Source: Hyphomicrobiales bacterium (GTDB lineage: Bacteria; Pseudomonadota; Alphaproteobacteria; Rhizobiales; Rhizobiaceae). Taken from it: a DNA stretch of 64,000 nt. Location of the stretch: assembly GCA_900473045.1 (NCBI GenBank), contig UCKS01000053.1:68124-132123 (forward strand), read 5' to 3'. Both the position numbers and the translations under genes were made by a program. This document shows positions 8,121 to 17,633 of this stretch, one piece after another. The notes beneath the pieces are model-generated. The model was not told the origin of the DNA, did no database searches, and was given only the letters and a program-made list of their open reading frames with translations. The number at the start of each line of letters is the position of its first letter. Position 1 is the first letter of the stretch.

Positions 8121-11074
8121 GTTCCTACCGTCTTTCCAAGGGCGGGCGCATCGACCGCGCCAAGCCGCTCGATTTCACCTTCGACGGCAAGCCGATGCAA
8201 GGCTTTGCCGGCGATACGCTGGCCTCCGCCCTTCTCGCCAACGGCCGCCAGCTGGTCGGTCGCAGCTTCAAGTACCATCGCCCGCGCGGCATCCTGACGG
8301 CGGGTGCCGCCGAACCGAATGCACTGGTGACGATCGGTGAAGGCGGACGCACCGAGGCCAATACCCGCGCCACGCTGGTCGAGCTCTACAGCGGCCTGAC
8401 GGCAAAAAGCCAAAACCGCTGGCCCTCGGTCGATTTCGACCTCGGCGCCGTCAACAGCCTGCTCTCACCCTTCCTGAGCGCCGGGTTCTACTACAAGACC
8501 TTCATGTGGCCGGCAGCCTTCTGGGAAAAGGTCTACGAGCCGATCGTCCGCAAGGCAGCAGGCCTTGGCCGTGCCACCTATCAGCCCGATCCGGATTCCT
8601 ACGAAAAATGCTGGGCGCATTGCGACCTGCTGGTGATCGGCGCCGGTCCCTCGGGTCTCGCCGCCGCTCTGACCGCAGGCCGTGCCGGTGCGCGCGTCAT
8701 TCTTGCCGATGAAGGTTTTGAAGCCGGTGGTTCATTGCTGTCCGAGACGACACCCATCGGCGGCAAATCCGCGAGCGATCTGCTGGCCCAGACGCTAGCC
8801 GAGCTGGCGGATATGCCGAACGTCCGCATTTTCTCCCGCACGACCGTCTTTGGCTGGTACGACGGCAACGTCTTCGGTGCTGTCGAAAGCGTGCAAAAGA
8901 ACACGACTACGGTGAACCCGAACCGGCCGGTCGAGCGCATCTGGCGTATCGCCGCCAAACAGGCAATCCTTGCTTCCGGCGCTGAAGAACGGCCACTGGT
9001 GTTCGGCGGCAACGACATTCCCGGAGTGATGATGGCGAGCGCCATGCGCTCCTATCTCAACCGGCAGGCTATCGCGCCCGGAAAAAGCACGGTCATCTTC
9101 ACCAACGACGCCTCCGGCTACGCGACCGCAGCCGATCTGGAAGCGGCCGGTCTTGAGATCACGGCCATTGTCGACAGCCGCCCGGATGCGGCCCGCACAT
9201 GGACGGGCAAGGCCCGCATCCTGCCCGGCGCGGTGATTGTCGATGCCAACGGCGGCAAGAGCCTCAAGGGTGTGACCGTCCTCAGCAACGGCCGCCCCGA
9301 AACCATTTCGGCAGACGCGCTCGGCATGTCCGGCGGCTGGAGCCCGATCATTCATCTCGCCTGCCATCGGGGCGCAAAACCGCTCTGGTCCGATGCCAAG
9401 GCTGCGTTTCTTGCGCCGGAAACCCAGGAAGGCTTGACCGTCGGGGGCGCTGCCGCAGGCATTGGCAGCATAGACGCCTGCCTTGCAGACGGAGCTGGAA
9501 AAGCCGCTTCGGCCTTGCACGTACTTGGCTTCTCGAATGCCGCTGCGGCTTTCGCCGAAAAAGCCGACACGGCAACCGTCTCCAAGCCGCTCTGGCGCAT
9601 CCACGGATCGAAAGGCAAGGCCTTCGTCGACTATCAGAACGACGTGCACCTCAAGGATCTTGGCCTCGCCGTCAGCGAAGGTTACGGCCATGTCGAGCTT
9701 GCCAAGCGCTACACCACCAATGGCATGGCGACCGACCAGGGCAAGCTGTCGAACATCAACGCCATCGGCATTCTCGCCGAAGCGCGAAAGGTCTCACCGG
9801 CCGATGTCGGCACCACGACGTTCCGGCCGTTCTATACGCCGCTCTCCTTCGGCGCGCTGACCGGCGCTTCCAAGGGCAAGCATTTCCAGCCGGTACGCAA
9901 ATCGCCGCTGCACGACTGGGCCAAGAAGAACGGCGCAGTCTTCGTCGAAACCGGCCTTTGGTACCGCTCCTCCTGGTTTCCGAAGGCGGGTGAAACGACT
10001 TGGCGCGAAAGCGTCGACCGCGAAGTCCTGAATGTCCGCAAGAACGCCGGGATCTGCGACGTATCCACTCTCGGCAAGATCGAGATCTTCGGCAAGGACG
10101 CCGCCGAATTCCTCAACCGGATTTATTGCAACGCCTTCCTGAAGCTGCCGATCGGCAAGGCGCGATACGGCCTGATGCTGCGCGAAGACGGAATGATCTA
10201 TGACGACGGCACGACAAGCCGTCTTGGCGAAACCCATTTTTTCATGACGACGACCACGGCCTATGCGGCCGGTGTCATGAACCATCTGGAATTCTGCGCC
10301 CAGGCGCTGTGGCCCGATCTCGACGTGCAGTTCTCCTCCTCGACCGATCAATGGGCGCAGATTGCCGTTGCCGGCCCGAAATCGCGGATGATCCTACAGA
10401 CGCTGGTGGACGAGGACATGTCCGACGCGGCCTTCCCGTTCCTCGGCGCCAAGGAAGTCTCGCTCTGCGGCGGCACGCTGACGGGCCGGTTGTTCCGCAT
10501 CTCGTTTTCCGGCGAACTGGCCTACGAACTGGCGGTTCCTGCCGGCTACGGCGAAGCGATCGCCGATGCGATCATGGAGGCCGGCAAGCCGCATGGCATC
10601 TGCCCCTATGGTGTCGAGGCGCTCGGCGTCATGCGCATCGAGAAGGGCCATGTCACCCATTCCGAGATCAATGGCACCGTCATTCCGTCGGACCTCGGCT
10701 TTGCCAAGATGGTTTCCGCGGCCAAGCCGGATTTCATCGGCAAGGCGATGCTGTCGCGGGAAGGACTGATGACGGAAGACCGGTTGTCGCTGGTCGGCGT
10801 CAAGCCGCTTGACCCAGCAACCACCTTCAAGACAGGCTCGCATATCCTCTCGGACGGCGCTGTACCGTCGCTCGAAAACGACCAGGGCTATGTCTCCTCC
10901 AGTTGCTACTCGCCGAACCTCGGCTCGACCATCGGCCTGGCTTTGGTCAAGCATGGGCCGAAGCGCCACGGTGAACATGTCACCGTCTGGAATGATTTGA
11001 AAAACGAATATACCAAAGCCGTGCTGTGCAGCCCGGTCTTCTTCGATCCGGAAAACGGAAAGCTCCATGGCTGA
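8117..11074 (+). CDS. soxA: Sarcosine oxidase alpha subunit SoxA (MgdC-like)
   Basis: At 985 residues this is the full-length alpha subunit. An N-terminal ferredoxin-like segment (GKPMQGFAGDTLASALLANG, ~22-41) is followed by an NAD/FAD-type dinucleotide site (LLVIGAGPSGLAAALTAGRAG, GAGPSG at 175-180), and the C-terminal 380 residues form a glycine-cleavage T-protein-like domain (ICDVSTLGKIEIFGKDAAEFL at about 640-660), which captures the methylene group on THF. The electron path in this family runs from FAD via FMN to oxygen or another acceptor. The gene overlaps soxD by 4 bases and soxG by 8 bases. Confidence 0.9.
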   Translation: MSSYRLSKGGRIDRAKPLDFTFDGKPMQGFAGDTLASALLANGRQLVGRSFKYHRPRGILTAGAAEPNALVTIGEGGRTEANTRATLVELYSGLTAKSQNRWPSVDFDLGAVNSLLSPFLSAGFYYKTFMWPAAFWEKVYEPIVRKAAGLGRATYQPDPDSYEKCWAHCDLLVIGAGPSGLAAALTAGRAGARVILADEGFEAGGSLLSETTPIGGKSASDLLAQTLAELADMPNVRIFSRTTVFGWYDGNVFGAVESVQKNTTTVNPNRPVERIWRIAAKQAILASGAEERPLVFGGNDIPGVMMASAMRSYLNRQAIAPGKSTVIFTNDASGYATAADLEAAGLEITAIVDSRPDAARTWTGKARILPGAVIVDANGGKSLKGVTVLSNGRPETISADALGMSGGWSPIIHLACHRGAKPLWSDAKAAFLAPETQEGLTVGGAAAGIGSIDACLADGAGKAASALHVLGFSNAAAAFAEKADTATVSKPLWRIHGSKGKAFVDYQNDVHLKDLGLAVSEGYGHVELAKRYTTNGMATDQGKLSNINAIGILAEARKVSPADVGTTTFRPFYTPLSFGALTGASKGKHFQPVRKSPLHDWAKKNGAVFVETGLWYRSSWFPKAGETTWRESVDREVLNVRKNAGICDVSTLGKIEIFGKDAAEFLNRIYCNAFLKLPIGKARYGLMLREDGMIYDDGTTSRLGETHFFMTTTTAYAAGVMNHLEFCAQALWPDLDVQFSSSTDQWAQIAVAGPKSRMILQTLVDEDMSDAAFPFLGAKEVSLCGGTLTGRLFRISFSGELAYELAVPAGYGEAIADAIMEAGKPHGICPYGVEALGVMRIEKGHVTHSEINGTVIPSDLGFAKMVSAAKPDFIGKAMLSREGLMTEDRLSLVGVKPLDPATTFKTGSHILSDGAVPSLENDQGYVSSSCYSPNLGSTIGLALVKHGPKRHGEHVTVWNDLKNEYTKAVLCSPVFFDPENGKLHG

Positions 11075-11639
11075 TTTTGCGCTCCTCCACCGCCCTGCCC
11101 TTGCCGATGCCAAGTCCGGTTCGTTCGGCGCCCCGTCAACCGGCGCGCGGATCACGCTGACGGCCCTGCCCGAGGGACATGTGATGCACGTTCTTGCTTC
11201 ACGCGGCAGCGGTGACCTGACAGCTCTAATCCCGCGGATTGGCGATGGCGCTTCGCATGCCGTTCGGCCCTATGGCCCCGGACAATGGTTTGTCATCGGC
11301 GACGCACCGCTTGCCGCAGCGGAGATTTTCGCCAAGACACCGCTCCTGGAGGGTAAGGCATCGATTTCCGATCAAGGCCATGGCCGTGTCCGGATCGGCA
11401 TCAGCGGTGCATCCGTCGAAGCGGTTCTCGCCAAGGGCACGGCGGTCGATCTCGCTCTTTCGAATTTCCCGGTTGGCCATTCGGCGATGACCTTGATCGG
11501 CCATATCTCGGCGCTGATTTCCCGGACGGGACCCGAGAGTTTCGAGCTTCTGGTTCTGCGCGGCTTTGCCGAAAGCCTCTGGGATGAACTCATCCAGATG
11601 AGCCTCGAATTCGGCGTTGATGCCCGCACCGGGAAATGA
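11067..11639 (+). CDS. soxG: Sarcosine oxidase gamma subunit SoxG (MgdD-like)
   Basis: A 190-residue protein of the gamma-subunit family, weakly related to the T-protein fold. The ATG at 11067 lies inside the end of soxA (8-base overlap), which is the usual coupling in soxBDAG operons. It completes the heterotetramer. Typical segments are GPGQWFVIGD (~71-80) and the late RTGPESFELLVLRGFAESLW (~151-170). The operon ends here; a terminator-like hairpin follows about 260 bases downstream. Confidence 0.85.
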   Translation: MADFALLHRPALADAKSGSFGAPSTGARITLTALPEGHVMHVLASRGSGDLTALIPRIGDGASHAVRPYGPGQWFVIGDAPLAAAEIFAKTPLLEGKASISDQGHGRVRIGISGASVEAVLAKGTAVDLALSNFPVGHSAMTLIGHISALISRTGPESFELLVLRGFAESLWDELIQMSLEFGVDARTGK

Positions 11640-11971
11640 ACCATATAAGGGTAGCGCCGAGTCTCAATTGACGCTAACCTCGTCCATAATCGTTCTTTGG
11701 CCAAAGCTTGGCTACTCGCGGTGCTGGATTGTCCCGGCCCGCCAATCTCAATCCAAATTTTCGATTGTCTCGCCCCTGGTATCGCCACGGGGATCAGGGA
11801 CGTCTATTATACGCGATATGAACGTTTCCGGCCGGCACTCGGCAGGAATTGACTACGGATGGACTGGCAGCTCCCGACCCGGCAGACGCTCCTTGAAAAA
11901 AGCGGATATGACCAAAACGGGGCCAGGCTCCGCTTTTTTCATTTCCATTTTTGACGTCAAGGAGAACGGCC
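11640..11971 (+). other. 332-base stretch without a convincing gene; possible small RNA or leader
   Basis: No conserved protein is visible in any frame here. An open frame crosses the stretch on the plus strand but shows no recognisable product. The right end holds a terminator-like hairpin with a T tract (11896-11939) only 32 bases before the next small gene. That position suits either the end of the soxBDAG message or a short transcript or leader ending there. Confidence 0.4.
11896..11939 (+). terminator. Rho-independent terminator-like hairpin
   Basis: AAAAAAGCGGA pairs perfectly with TCCGCTTTTTT across a 22-base loop, and the right arm ends in six T residues. It stands downstream of soxG and directly upstream of a small protein gene, so it may end the sox message, end a small RNA, or act as an attenuator. 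Confidence 0.55.
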
Positions 11972-12211
11972 ATGCCTACCAACTCCGCCCCGCCCAGAGG
12001 ACAGCCCAAGTCCCGGCTCCACCGCTTTTCCATCGGACAAAAGGTCCGGATGAAAAGTACCGTCGGTTTGTCATTGCGCGACGAAACGATTTTTCGCATT
12101 CTCGCAACATTGCCCATCCGGGATGGTTCGCCGCAATATCGGATTCGCACCGAAGGCGAGACCTACGAACGGGTAACGACGGAAGACAATCTGGAAGACG
12201 CCAAAGGGTAG
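11972..12211 (+). CDS. Small basic hypothetical protein
   Basis: The 79-residue product starts MPTNSAPPRGQPKSRLHRF, is rich in Arg and Lys in its first half and acidic at its end (TTEDNLEDAKG). An AAGGAG ribosome binding site lies 9 bases before the ATG at 11972, which is why this start is preferred over the ATG 21 bases upstream. The segment GQKVRMKSTVGLSLRDETIF followed by YRIRTEGETYERVTTEDNL looks like a compact beta domain. I recall similar short hypothetical proteins in rhizobia but know no function. Confidence 0.6.
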   Translation: MPTNSAPPRGQPKSRLHRFSIGQKVRMKSTVGLSLRDETIFRILATLPIRDGSPQYRIRTEGETYERVTTEDNLEDAKG

Positions 12212-12257
12212 AGCTCCCGTGCTCACCCTCCATAGATCGAACGAGGAAGGACAGCAC

Positions 12258-12398
12258 ATGGCCAAGGGACAGGCAAAGAGCAACAAGGAAGTCAGGAAGC
12301 CGAAGAAGGACAAGGAAGCTGTCAAGACAGCGACCCCTTTCGCCGCGACGACCCAGAAGGAAGTTCCAAAACTCTCCGGCGCAAAGCCGAAGAAGTAA
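12258..12398 (+). CDS. 46-residue lysine-rich small protein
   Basis: The ATG at 12258 follows AGGAAGGA by seven bases. The product MAKGQAKSNKEVRKPKKDK continues to KLSGAKPKK and is about one quarter lysine, with no hydrophobic core. Very short proteins starting MAKGQ and containing KKPKKDK are common in Rhizobiales genomes and are probably nucleic-acid associated or disordered. It lies 46 bases after the preceding small gene in the same direction and is followed immediately by a strong bidirectional hairpin. Confidence 0.65.
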   Translation: MAKGQAKSNKEVRKPKKDKEAVKTATPFAATTQKEVPKLSGAKPKK

Positions 12399-12405
12399 GA
12401 TACCA

Positions 12406-12447
12406 ATGGAAGGGGCGGCGGCGGATAACCTGCGCCGCCCCTTCCAT
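12406..12447. terminator. Bidirectional terminator hairpin between the small genes and hutC
   Basis: ATGGAAGGGGCGGCG and its exact reverse complement flank a 12-base loop, giving a 15 bp perfect GC-rich stem. It lies 8 bases after the stop of the lysine-rich protein and 6 bases after the end of hutC read on the other strand, as expected for a terminator serving both convergent transcripts. The T content after the stem is modest. Confidence 0.7.
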
Positions 12448-12452
12448 TTCAT

Positions 12453-13223
12453 CTATTTCGGCTGCGACGGCGTGAAGTTGGCGATCAAAGCATGCCGTTC
12501 GCCCGGATAGATCAGGCGGACATGGGTCACATAGGAACCGTTGCTCCATGTCCGCCGCTCGACCGTCAGGCACGGCGTTCCGCTCGGAATTGTCAGAGCC
12601 GCCGCAATCGTCTCATCGGCAGCGATGGCCCGGATCGTGTGTTCGGCAGCACTCCAAGGCACGCGGTTCAGAAGCCACGGACCCGGCGCTTCGAGATCAA
12701 AGCTCTCCGCTGCCGCATCCGGCACGGCTGCCAGATTGATCAGGCGCTGCTCGAAACAAAATGGCCTCACTCCCCCGAAATGCGTGCAGTTCACCTCCAG
12801 AATGGAAGCGGCAGCGCTGAGACCGAGCCGGTGTTTGTCATCGGTGGTGCTGCGGCGGCGGGTCTTGCTCAGCAGACGGTAGTCATAGGTAAGACCCAGC
12901 GACTGGACTTCCAGCTTGATGTCGCGAATTTCCAGCACGGCCGATTGAGCCCGCGGCTGCGTGACATAGCTGCCCGACTTTCGCCGCCGTTCGATCAGCC
13001 CGGTCTTCGCCAGCTGCGTCAGCGCCTTGTTCACGGTCATCCGCGAACATTTATATTGCTCTGCCAGATCGACTTCGAACGGAATGCGGAAACCGGGCTG
13101 CCATTCGCCAGACAGAATGCGGTCCTCGATATCGCCGAGGATACGCTGATGCAGCGATAGGTCGCCCGTGCTTTCGGCCAGCGGCGCATCAACGGCCTGT
13201 TCGATATCCTGCGATTTCACCAC
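12453..13223 (-). CDS. hutC: Histidine utilization repressor HutC (GntR family)
   Basis: A 256-residue GntR regulator with a winged helix at about residues 25-90 (HQRILGDIEDRILSGEWQPG, then SRMTVNKALTQLAKTGLIERRRKSGSYV) and a C-terminal UTRA effector domain (~110-250) that binds urocanate in characterised HutC proteins. The start is GTG at 13223. It is transcribed leftward behind hutF, 89 bases away, and should repress both hut transcripts through the GTCTATAC-type site at 14710-14723. Position next to hutF and the family N-terminus support hutC over other GntR members. Confidence 0.9.
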   Translation of the reverse strand: MVKSQDIEQAVDAPLAESTGDLSLHQRILGDIEDRILSGEWQPGFRIPFEVDLAEQYKCSRMTVNKALTQLAKTGLIERRRKSGSYVTQPRAQSAVLEIRDIKLEVQSLGLTYDYRLLSKTRRRSTTDDKHRLGLSAAASILEVNCTHFGGVRPFCFEQRLINLAAVPDAAAESFDLEAPGPWLLNRVPWSAAEHTIRAIAADETIAAALTIPSGTPCLTVERRTWSNGSYVTHVRLIYPGERHALIANFTPSQPK

Positions 13224-13312
13224 GGTCTCACCTTCAACACATCTCGTTCGGTCCTAGCAGAAACTGCCGGGCGCCGCTTGTCTGGAAAAGACGTCGTCGC
13301 GAACCGGAACCT

Positions 13313-14653
13313 TTAGGCCAACAACTCCCGCATGACCCTGCGGAATTTGGCCGATATCTCGTCCCGCTTGTGATGACGGCCGACGTCGACCTGCTTACGG
13401 CCCGCCACCCAGACACTGTCGGGCTTCGTGCCGTTGGCAAACAGCCAGGAATCGAGAACCGCATCGTCCGTGAGATCACCATCAGGCGCCCGCAGGCTGA
13501 CGAAATCGGCCGGATTGCCGGGGGCAATCCCGGTCTTTATACCCATCGCGATACCGCCGCCATCAACAGCACCGTCAAACAAAGCGCGGCCGGTCGATTG
13601 TCCCGGGGCAGCCAGAACATTGCGGGAGCGATGCGCCAGGCGCTGCGAATATTCAAGCTGGCGCAACTCGTCCGGCAGGCCGATCAGCACGTTAGAATCA
13701 GAGCCGATCCCGAATTTCCCACCCGCTTCGCCGAAAACCACCGCGTTGAACGTGCCGTCGCCGAGATTGGCTTCCGTGATCGGGCAAAGGCCTGCAATTG
13801 CCTTGCTCCGAGCCATGCGCCTGGTTTCATCGTCGGTCATATGGGTTGCATGGATGAGGCACCAGCGGCCATCGAGCCCAGCATTGTCGAGCAGCCATTC
13901 GACCGGCCGTGCGCCGGACCAGGCGATGCAATCCTCAACTTCCTTGACCTGCTCCGCCACATGAATATGGACCGGCCCGTCCTTTGCCATGGCAACGACA
14001 GCGGCTAACTCGTCCGGCGTGACCGCCCGCAGGCTGTGCGGCGCAACGCCAACGCGGCCATCCGGCAAATCCTTGACTGCAGAACGGCAACCATCAAGCA
14101 ACCGCTCGAAGCTCTCGACCGTATTGATGAACCGGCGCTGCCCCTCGTTTGGAGCAGCCCCACCAAAGGTCGAATGCGCGTAAAAGACCGGAAGCAGCGT
14201 CAGGCCGATCCCCGTCTGGGAAGCCGCTGAGGCGATCCGCTGCGCCATTTCGGAGATATCGGCATAGGCGCGGCCATCGATATCATGGTGCAGGTAATGG
14301 AACTCGCCAACGCGCGAAAATCCGGCTTCCAGCATTTCCATATAGAGCTGGCTCGCGACGGCTTCGGCCTGGTCCGGCGTCATCGTCAGGGCAAAGCGGT
14401 ACATCACGTTGCGCCAGCTCCAGAAGCTGTCGGCGCCGGGGCCACGGGTTTCGGCAAGGCCCGCCATACCGCGCTGGAATGCATGGCTGTGCAGGTTCGG
14501 CATGCCCGGCACCAGGATATCATGGCGCTCGTCGCCCGCCTGCGCCTCAGCACCCGCCTCGACGGCAGCGATCCGGCCGCCCTCGACCGTCAGCCGCACA
14601 TCCTTCTGCCATCCCGCCGGCGTCAGAGCCGATTTTACATGAATGCTGGTCAA
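13313..14653 (-). CDS. hutF: Formimidoylglutamate deiminase HutF
   Basis: A 446-residue amidohydrolase of the subtype that deiminates N-formimidoyl-L-glutamate to N-formyl-L-glutamate and ammonia. The metal motif is PNLHSHAFQRGMAG (HxH at about residues 55-57), followed by the later HSLRAV, HIHVAEQ and LIHATHMT histidine segments. Its presence marks the five-step hut route, which releases formate rather than formamide and needs HutG downstream. The start is TTG at 14653, preceded by AGGAAGG. It is divergent from hutI and shares a 99-base control region with it. Confidence 0.92.
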   Translation of the reverse strand: MTSIHVKSALTPAGWQKDVRLTVEGGRIAAVEAGAEAQAGDERHDILVPGMPNLHSHAFQRGMAGLAETRGPGADSFWSWRNVMYRFALTMTPDQAEAVASQLYMEMLEAGFSRVGEFHYLHHDIDGRAYADISEMAQRIASAASQTGIGLTLLPVFYAHSTFGGAAPNEGQRRFINTVESFERLLDGCRSAVKDLPDGRVGVAPHSLRAVTPDELAAVVAMAKDGPVHIHVAEQVKEVEDCIAWSGARPVEWLLDNAGLDGRWCLIHATHMTDDETRRMARSKAIAGLCPITEANLGDGTFNAVVFGEAGGKFGIGSDSNVLIGLPDELRQLEYSQRLAHRSRNVLAAPGQSTGRALFDGAVDGGGIAMGIKTGIAPGNPADFVSLRAPDGDLTDDAVLDSWLFANGTKPDSVWVAGRKQVDVGRHHKRDEISAKFRRVMRELLA

Positions 14654-14709
14654 GGCCTCATCCCTTCCTGACTGCTCCGCTCAAAAAAACCACTTGCGCT
14701 CATTTTCTT

Positions 14710-14723
14710 TATGTCTATACATA
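14710..14723. promoter_or_regulatory. Candidate HutC operator between hutF and hutI
   Basis: TATGTCTATACATA contains an inverted repeat TATGT/ACATA and the core GTCTATAC, which fits the GT-N-TA-N-AC pattern known for operators of HutC-subfamily GntR regulators. It sits in the divergent 99-base hutF-hutI gap, 30 bases before the hutI start, so one bound repressor could shut both promoters. Confidence 0.7.
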
Positions 14724-14752
14724 ATGGCACGAAAAGGAAAGGCTAGAAAATC

Positions 14753-16003
14753 ATGTCTTCCATAAAATCGGCACCAGACAGCACCCGGCCCGCCGCTTGC
14801 GACCGCCTCTGGCGAAACGCCCAGCTGGCAACCCTGAACCCCGCATTGCCGGGTCTCGGCCTCATCGAAAACGGCGTCATTGCCGTTCAGGACGGACGCA
14901 TCCTCTACGCCGGCGATGAAGCCAACCTGCCCTTCCCGATCGAAAATGCTGCCGAGATCATCGATTGCGAGGGCCGCTGGATCACCCCCGGTCTGATCGA
15001 TTGCCACACCCATCTGGTCCATGCCGGTGATCGCGCCAACGAATTCGAGATGCGGCTTGCGGGATCTACCTATGAAGAGGTTGCGCGCGCCGGTGGCGGT
15101 ATCGTTTCCTCCGTCCGCTCGCTGCGGGAAGCCAGCGAAGACGAGCTTGTTGAGCAGACACTTCCCCGTCTGGACGCCCTGATGGCCGAGGGTGTCACCA
15201 CCATCGAGGTCAAATCCGGCTATGGCCTCGACCTCGAAAATGAAGCCAAGGCGCTGCGCGCCGCCCGCCGTCTGGGCGACGAACGCGACGTCACTGTGCG
15301 CACCACATTCCTCGGCGCCCATGCACTGCCACCGGAATTCAAGGGCGACAAGGCCGGCTATATCGCCAAGGTGGTGGGCGAGATGCTGCCCGCGATTGCG
15401 GCTGAAGGTCTGGCGGATGCGGTCGACGGTTTCTGCGAAGGCATCGCCTTTTCGACCGACGAAATGCGGCTGGTGTTCGACGCGGCGAAAGCCCATGGCC
15501 TGCCGGTCAAGCTGCATGCCGACCAGCTGTCCAACCTGCACGGCGCAGCGCTCGCCGCAGAATATGGCGCGCTGTCCGCCGATCATCTCGAATATACCGA
15601 TGAAGCCGGCGCGGCGGCGATGGCCAACAGCGGCACCGTCGCCGTCATACTGCCGGGTGCCTTCTACTTCATCCGCGAAACCAAGAAGCCGCCAATTGAC
15701 CTGTTCCGCAAGGCAGGCGTCGCCATGGCGATCGCCACGGACAACAATCCGGGCACCTCGCCCCTGACCTCGCTGCTCCTGACCATGAACATGGCAGCAA
15801 CGCTGTTCGGCATGACGGTGACCGAGTGCATTGCCGGCGTGACGCGAGAGGCAGCACGCGCGTTGGGTCTGGTCGATGAAGTGGGGACGCTCGAACCCGG
15901 AAAATGGGCCGATTTTGCCATCTGGAATATCGAGCGGCCTGCCGAACTTGTTTACCGCATGGGTTTCAACCCGCTCTATGCGCGCGTCCGCAACGGACAT
16001 TGA
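14753..16003 (+). CDS. hutI: Imidazolonepropionase HutI
   Basis: The 416-residue amidohydrolase hydrolyses 4-imidazolone-5-propanoate to N-formimidoyl-L-glutamate, step three of histidine degradation. The metal motif [15 protein letters not shown] is at about residues 81-95 and further ligands lie in [11 protein letters not shown] and [10 protein letters not shown]; the segment [10 protein letters not shown] near residue 325 carries the final Asp. It starts at ATG 14753 directly after the putative operator and precedes hutH by 47 bases in the same operon. Confidence 0.95.
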   Translation: MSSIKSAPDSTRPAACDRLWRNAQLATLNPALPGLGLIENGVIAVQDGRILYAGDEANLPFPIENAAEIIDCEGRWITPGLIDCHTHLVHAGDRANEFEMRLAGSTYEEVARAGGGIVSSVRSLREASEDELVEQTLPRLDALMAEGVTTIEVKSGYGLDLENEAKALRAARRLGDERDVTVRTTFLGAHALPPEFKGDKAGYIAKVVGEMLPAIAAEGLADAVDGFCEGIAFSTDEMRLVFDAAKAHGLPVKLHADQLSNLHGAALAAEYGALSADHLEYTDEAGAAAMANSGTVAVILPGAFYFIRETKKPPIDLFRKAGVAMAIATDNNPGTSPLTSLLLTMNMAATLFGMTVTECIAGVTREAARALGLVDEVGTLEPGKWADFAIWNIERPAELVYRMGFNPLYARVRNGH

Positions 16004-16050
16004 TTTGAAGCACGCGGTTGGGAGACCCCGTGCATTGGTGAGGACTTCAC

Positions 16051-17583
16051 ATGACTCTGATACTTCAGCCGGGCTCTGTCCCGCTTTCGACCCTCGAAAC
16101 CATCTACTGGACCGGCGAACCCGCCCGGCTTGATTCGTCGTTCGACACCGGCATCGAGAAAGCCGCGGCCCGCATCGCCGAGATCGCCGCCGGCAATGCG
16201 CCGGTCTACGGCATCAATACCGGCTTCGGTAAGCTGGCGAGCATCAAGATCGATGCCGCCGATGTCGCTACCCTGCAGCGCAACCTGATCCTGTCGCATT
16301 GCTGCGGCGTCGGCCAGCCGTTGGCTGAAAACATCGTCCGCCTGATCATGGCGCTGAAGCTGGTTTCTCTCGGCCGCGGCGCCTCCGGCACGCGGCTCGA
16401 ACTCGTCCGCCTGATCGAGGGCATGCTCGACAAGGGCGTCATCCCAGTGATCCCGGAAAAAGGCTCCGTCGGCGCTTCCGGCGATCTGGCCCCGCTTGCC
16501 CATATGGCAGCCGTGATGATGGGCGAAGGCCAAGCGTTCTTCAACGGCGAACAGCTGGGCCGTACCGCACTTGAGCGCGCTGGCTTGACCCCGGTTGTTC
16601 TTGCCGCCAAGGAAGGCCTGGCGCTAATCAACGGCACGCAGGTCTCGACGGCCCTTGCGCTGGCCGGTCTCTTCCGCGCCCACCGCGCAGCCCAATCCGC
16701 CCTGATCACCGGTGCACTTTCGACCGATGCAGCCATGGGTTCCTCGGCACCGTTCCATCCGGATATCCACACCCTGCGTGGCCACAAGGGCCAGATCGAC
16801 GCAGCGGCAGCCCTTCGCGGCCTGCTCAAGGGCTCGGTGATCCGCGAAAGCCATATCGAAGGCGACGAGCGCGTTCAGGATCCCTACTGCATTCGCTGCC
16901 AGCCGCAGGTCGATGGCGCCTGCCTCGACCTCCTGCGCTCGGTTGCCCGCACGCTGGAAATCGAAGCCAACGCAGTGACCGACAATCCGCTGGTTCTCTC
17001 CGACAATTCCGTCGTCTCCGGCGGCAATTTCCACGCTGAGCCGGTCGCTTTCGCCGCTGACCAGATCGCACTGGCCGTCTGTGAAATCGGCGCCATCTCG
17101 CAGCGCCGCATCGCGCTGCTGGTCGATCCGGCCCTCTCCTATGGCCTGCCGGCATTCCTCGCCAAGAAACCGGGCCTCAACTCCGGCCTGATGATAGCCG
17201 AGGTCACCTCGGCCGCGCTGATGTCCGAAAACAAGCAGATGTCGCACCCGGCCTCGGTCGATTCGACGCCGACCTCGGCCAATCAGGAAGACCATGTCTC
17301 GATGGCCTGCCACGGCGCCCGCCGCCTGCTGCAAATGACCGACAACCTCTTTTCCATCATCGGTATCGAAGCGCTGACGGCAGCCCAGGGCATCGACTTC
17401 CGTGCCCCGCTCGTCACCAGCCCGGAATTGACCAACGCCATCGGCGCCATCCGCAAGGTCGTGCCGACGCTGGAAATCGACCGTTACATGGCAACCGACC
17501 TCAAGGCGGCAACCGACCTCGTTGCCACCGGCGCGCTGAACGCCGCGGTGTCTACCGGTATTCTCCCGGTTCTGGAGGCCTGA
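16051..17583 (+). CDS. hutH: Histidine ammonia-lyase HutH
   Basis: A 510-residue lyase that converts histidine to urocanate plus ammonia. The Ala142-Ser143-Gly144 triad in [14 protein letters not shown] forms the MIO electrophile. Other conserved segments are [11 protein letters not shown] (~51-61), [11 protein letters not shown], the [12 protein letters not shown] stretch and QEDHVSMA, all in canonical form. It serves as a useful reference for the aberrant paralogue at 23147-24640. It follows hutI by 47 bases; a palindromic repeat separates it from hutG. Confidence 0.95.
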   Translation: MTLILQPGSVPLSTLETIYWTGEPARLDSSFDTGIEKAAARIAEIAAGNAPVYGINTGFGKLASIKIDAADVATLQRNLILSHCCGVGQPLAENIVRLIMALKLVSLGRGASGTRLELVRLIEGMLDKGVIPVIPEKGSVGASGDLAPLAHMAAVMMGEGQAFFNGEQLGRTALERAGLTPVVLAAKEGLALINGTQVSTALALAGLFRAHRAAQSALITGALSTDAAMGSSAPFHPDIHTLRGHKGQIDAAAALRGLLKGSVIRESHIEGDERVQDPYCIRCQPQVDGACLDLLRSVARTLEIEANAVTDNPLVLSDNSVVSGGNFHAEPVAFAADQIALAVCEIGAISQRRIALLVDPALSYGLPAFLAKKPGLNSGLMIAEVTSAALMSENKQMSHPASVDSTPTSANQEDHVSMACHGARRLLQMTDNLFSIIGIEALTAAQGIDFRAPLVTSPELTNAIGAIRKVVPTLEIDRYMATDLKAATDLVATGALNAAVSTGILPVLEA

Positions 17584-17633
17584 TATGAACGCCCCGCAAC
17601 TCTCTTCATTTTCCCAGGGGAGCCCAAGCAGTG

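Noticed and set aside
11617-12510. 297-codon frame on the plus strand crossing the small genes and the terminator
   Set aside because: It contains a perfect terminator hairpin and runs out of frame over two small genes with good ribosome binding sites; the product has no recognisable domain.
14681-16000. Long open frame of 439 codons on the minus strand opposite hutI
   Set aside because: It is a mirror of hutI caused by high GC and codon bias; the protein is low in complexity, rich in His, Gln and Gly, and shows no family.
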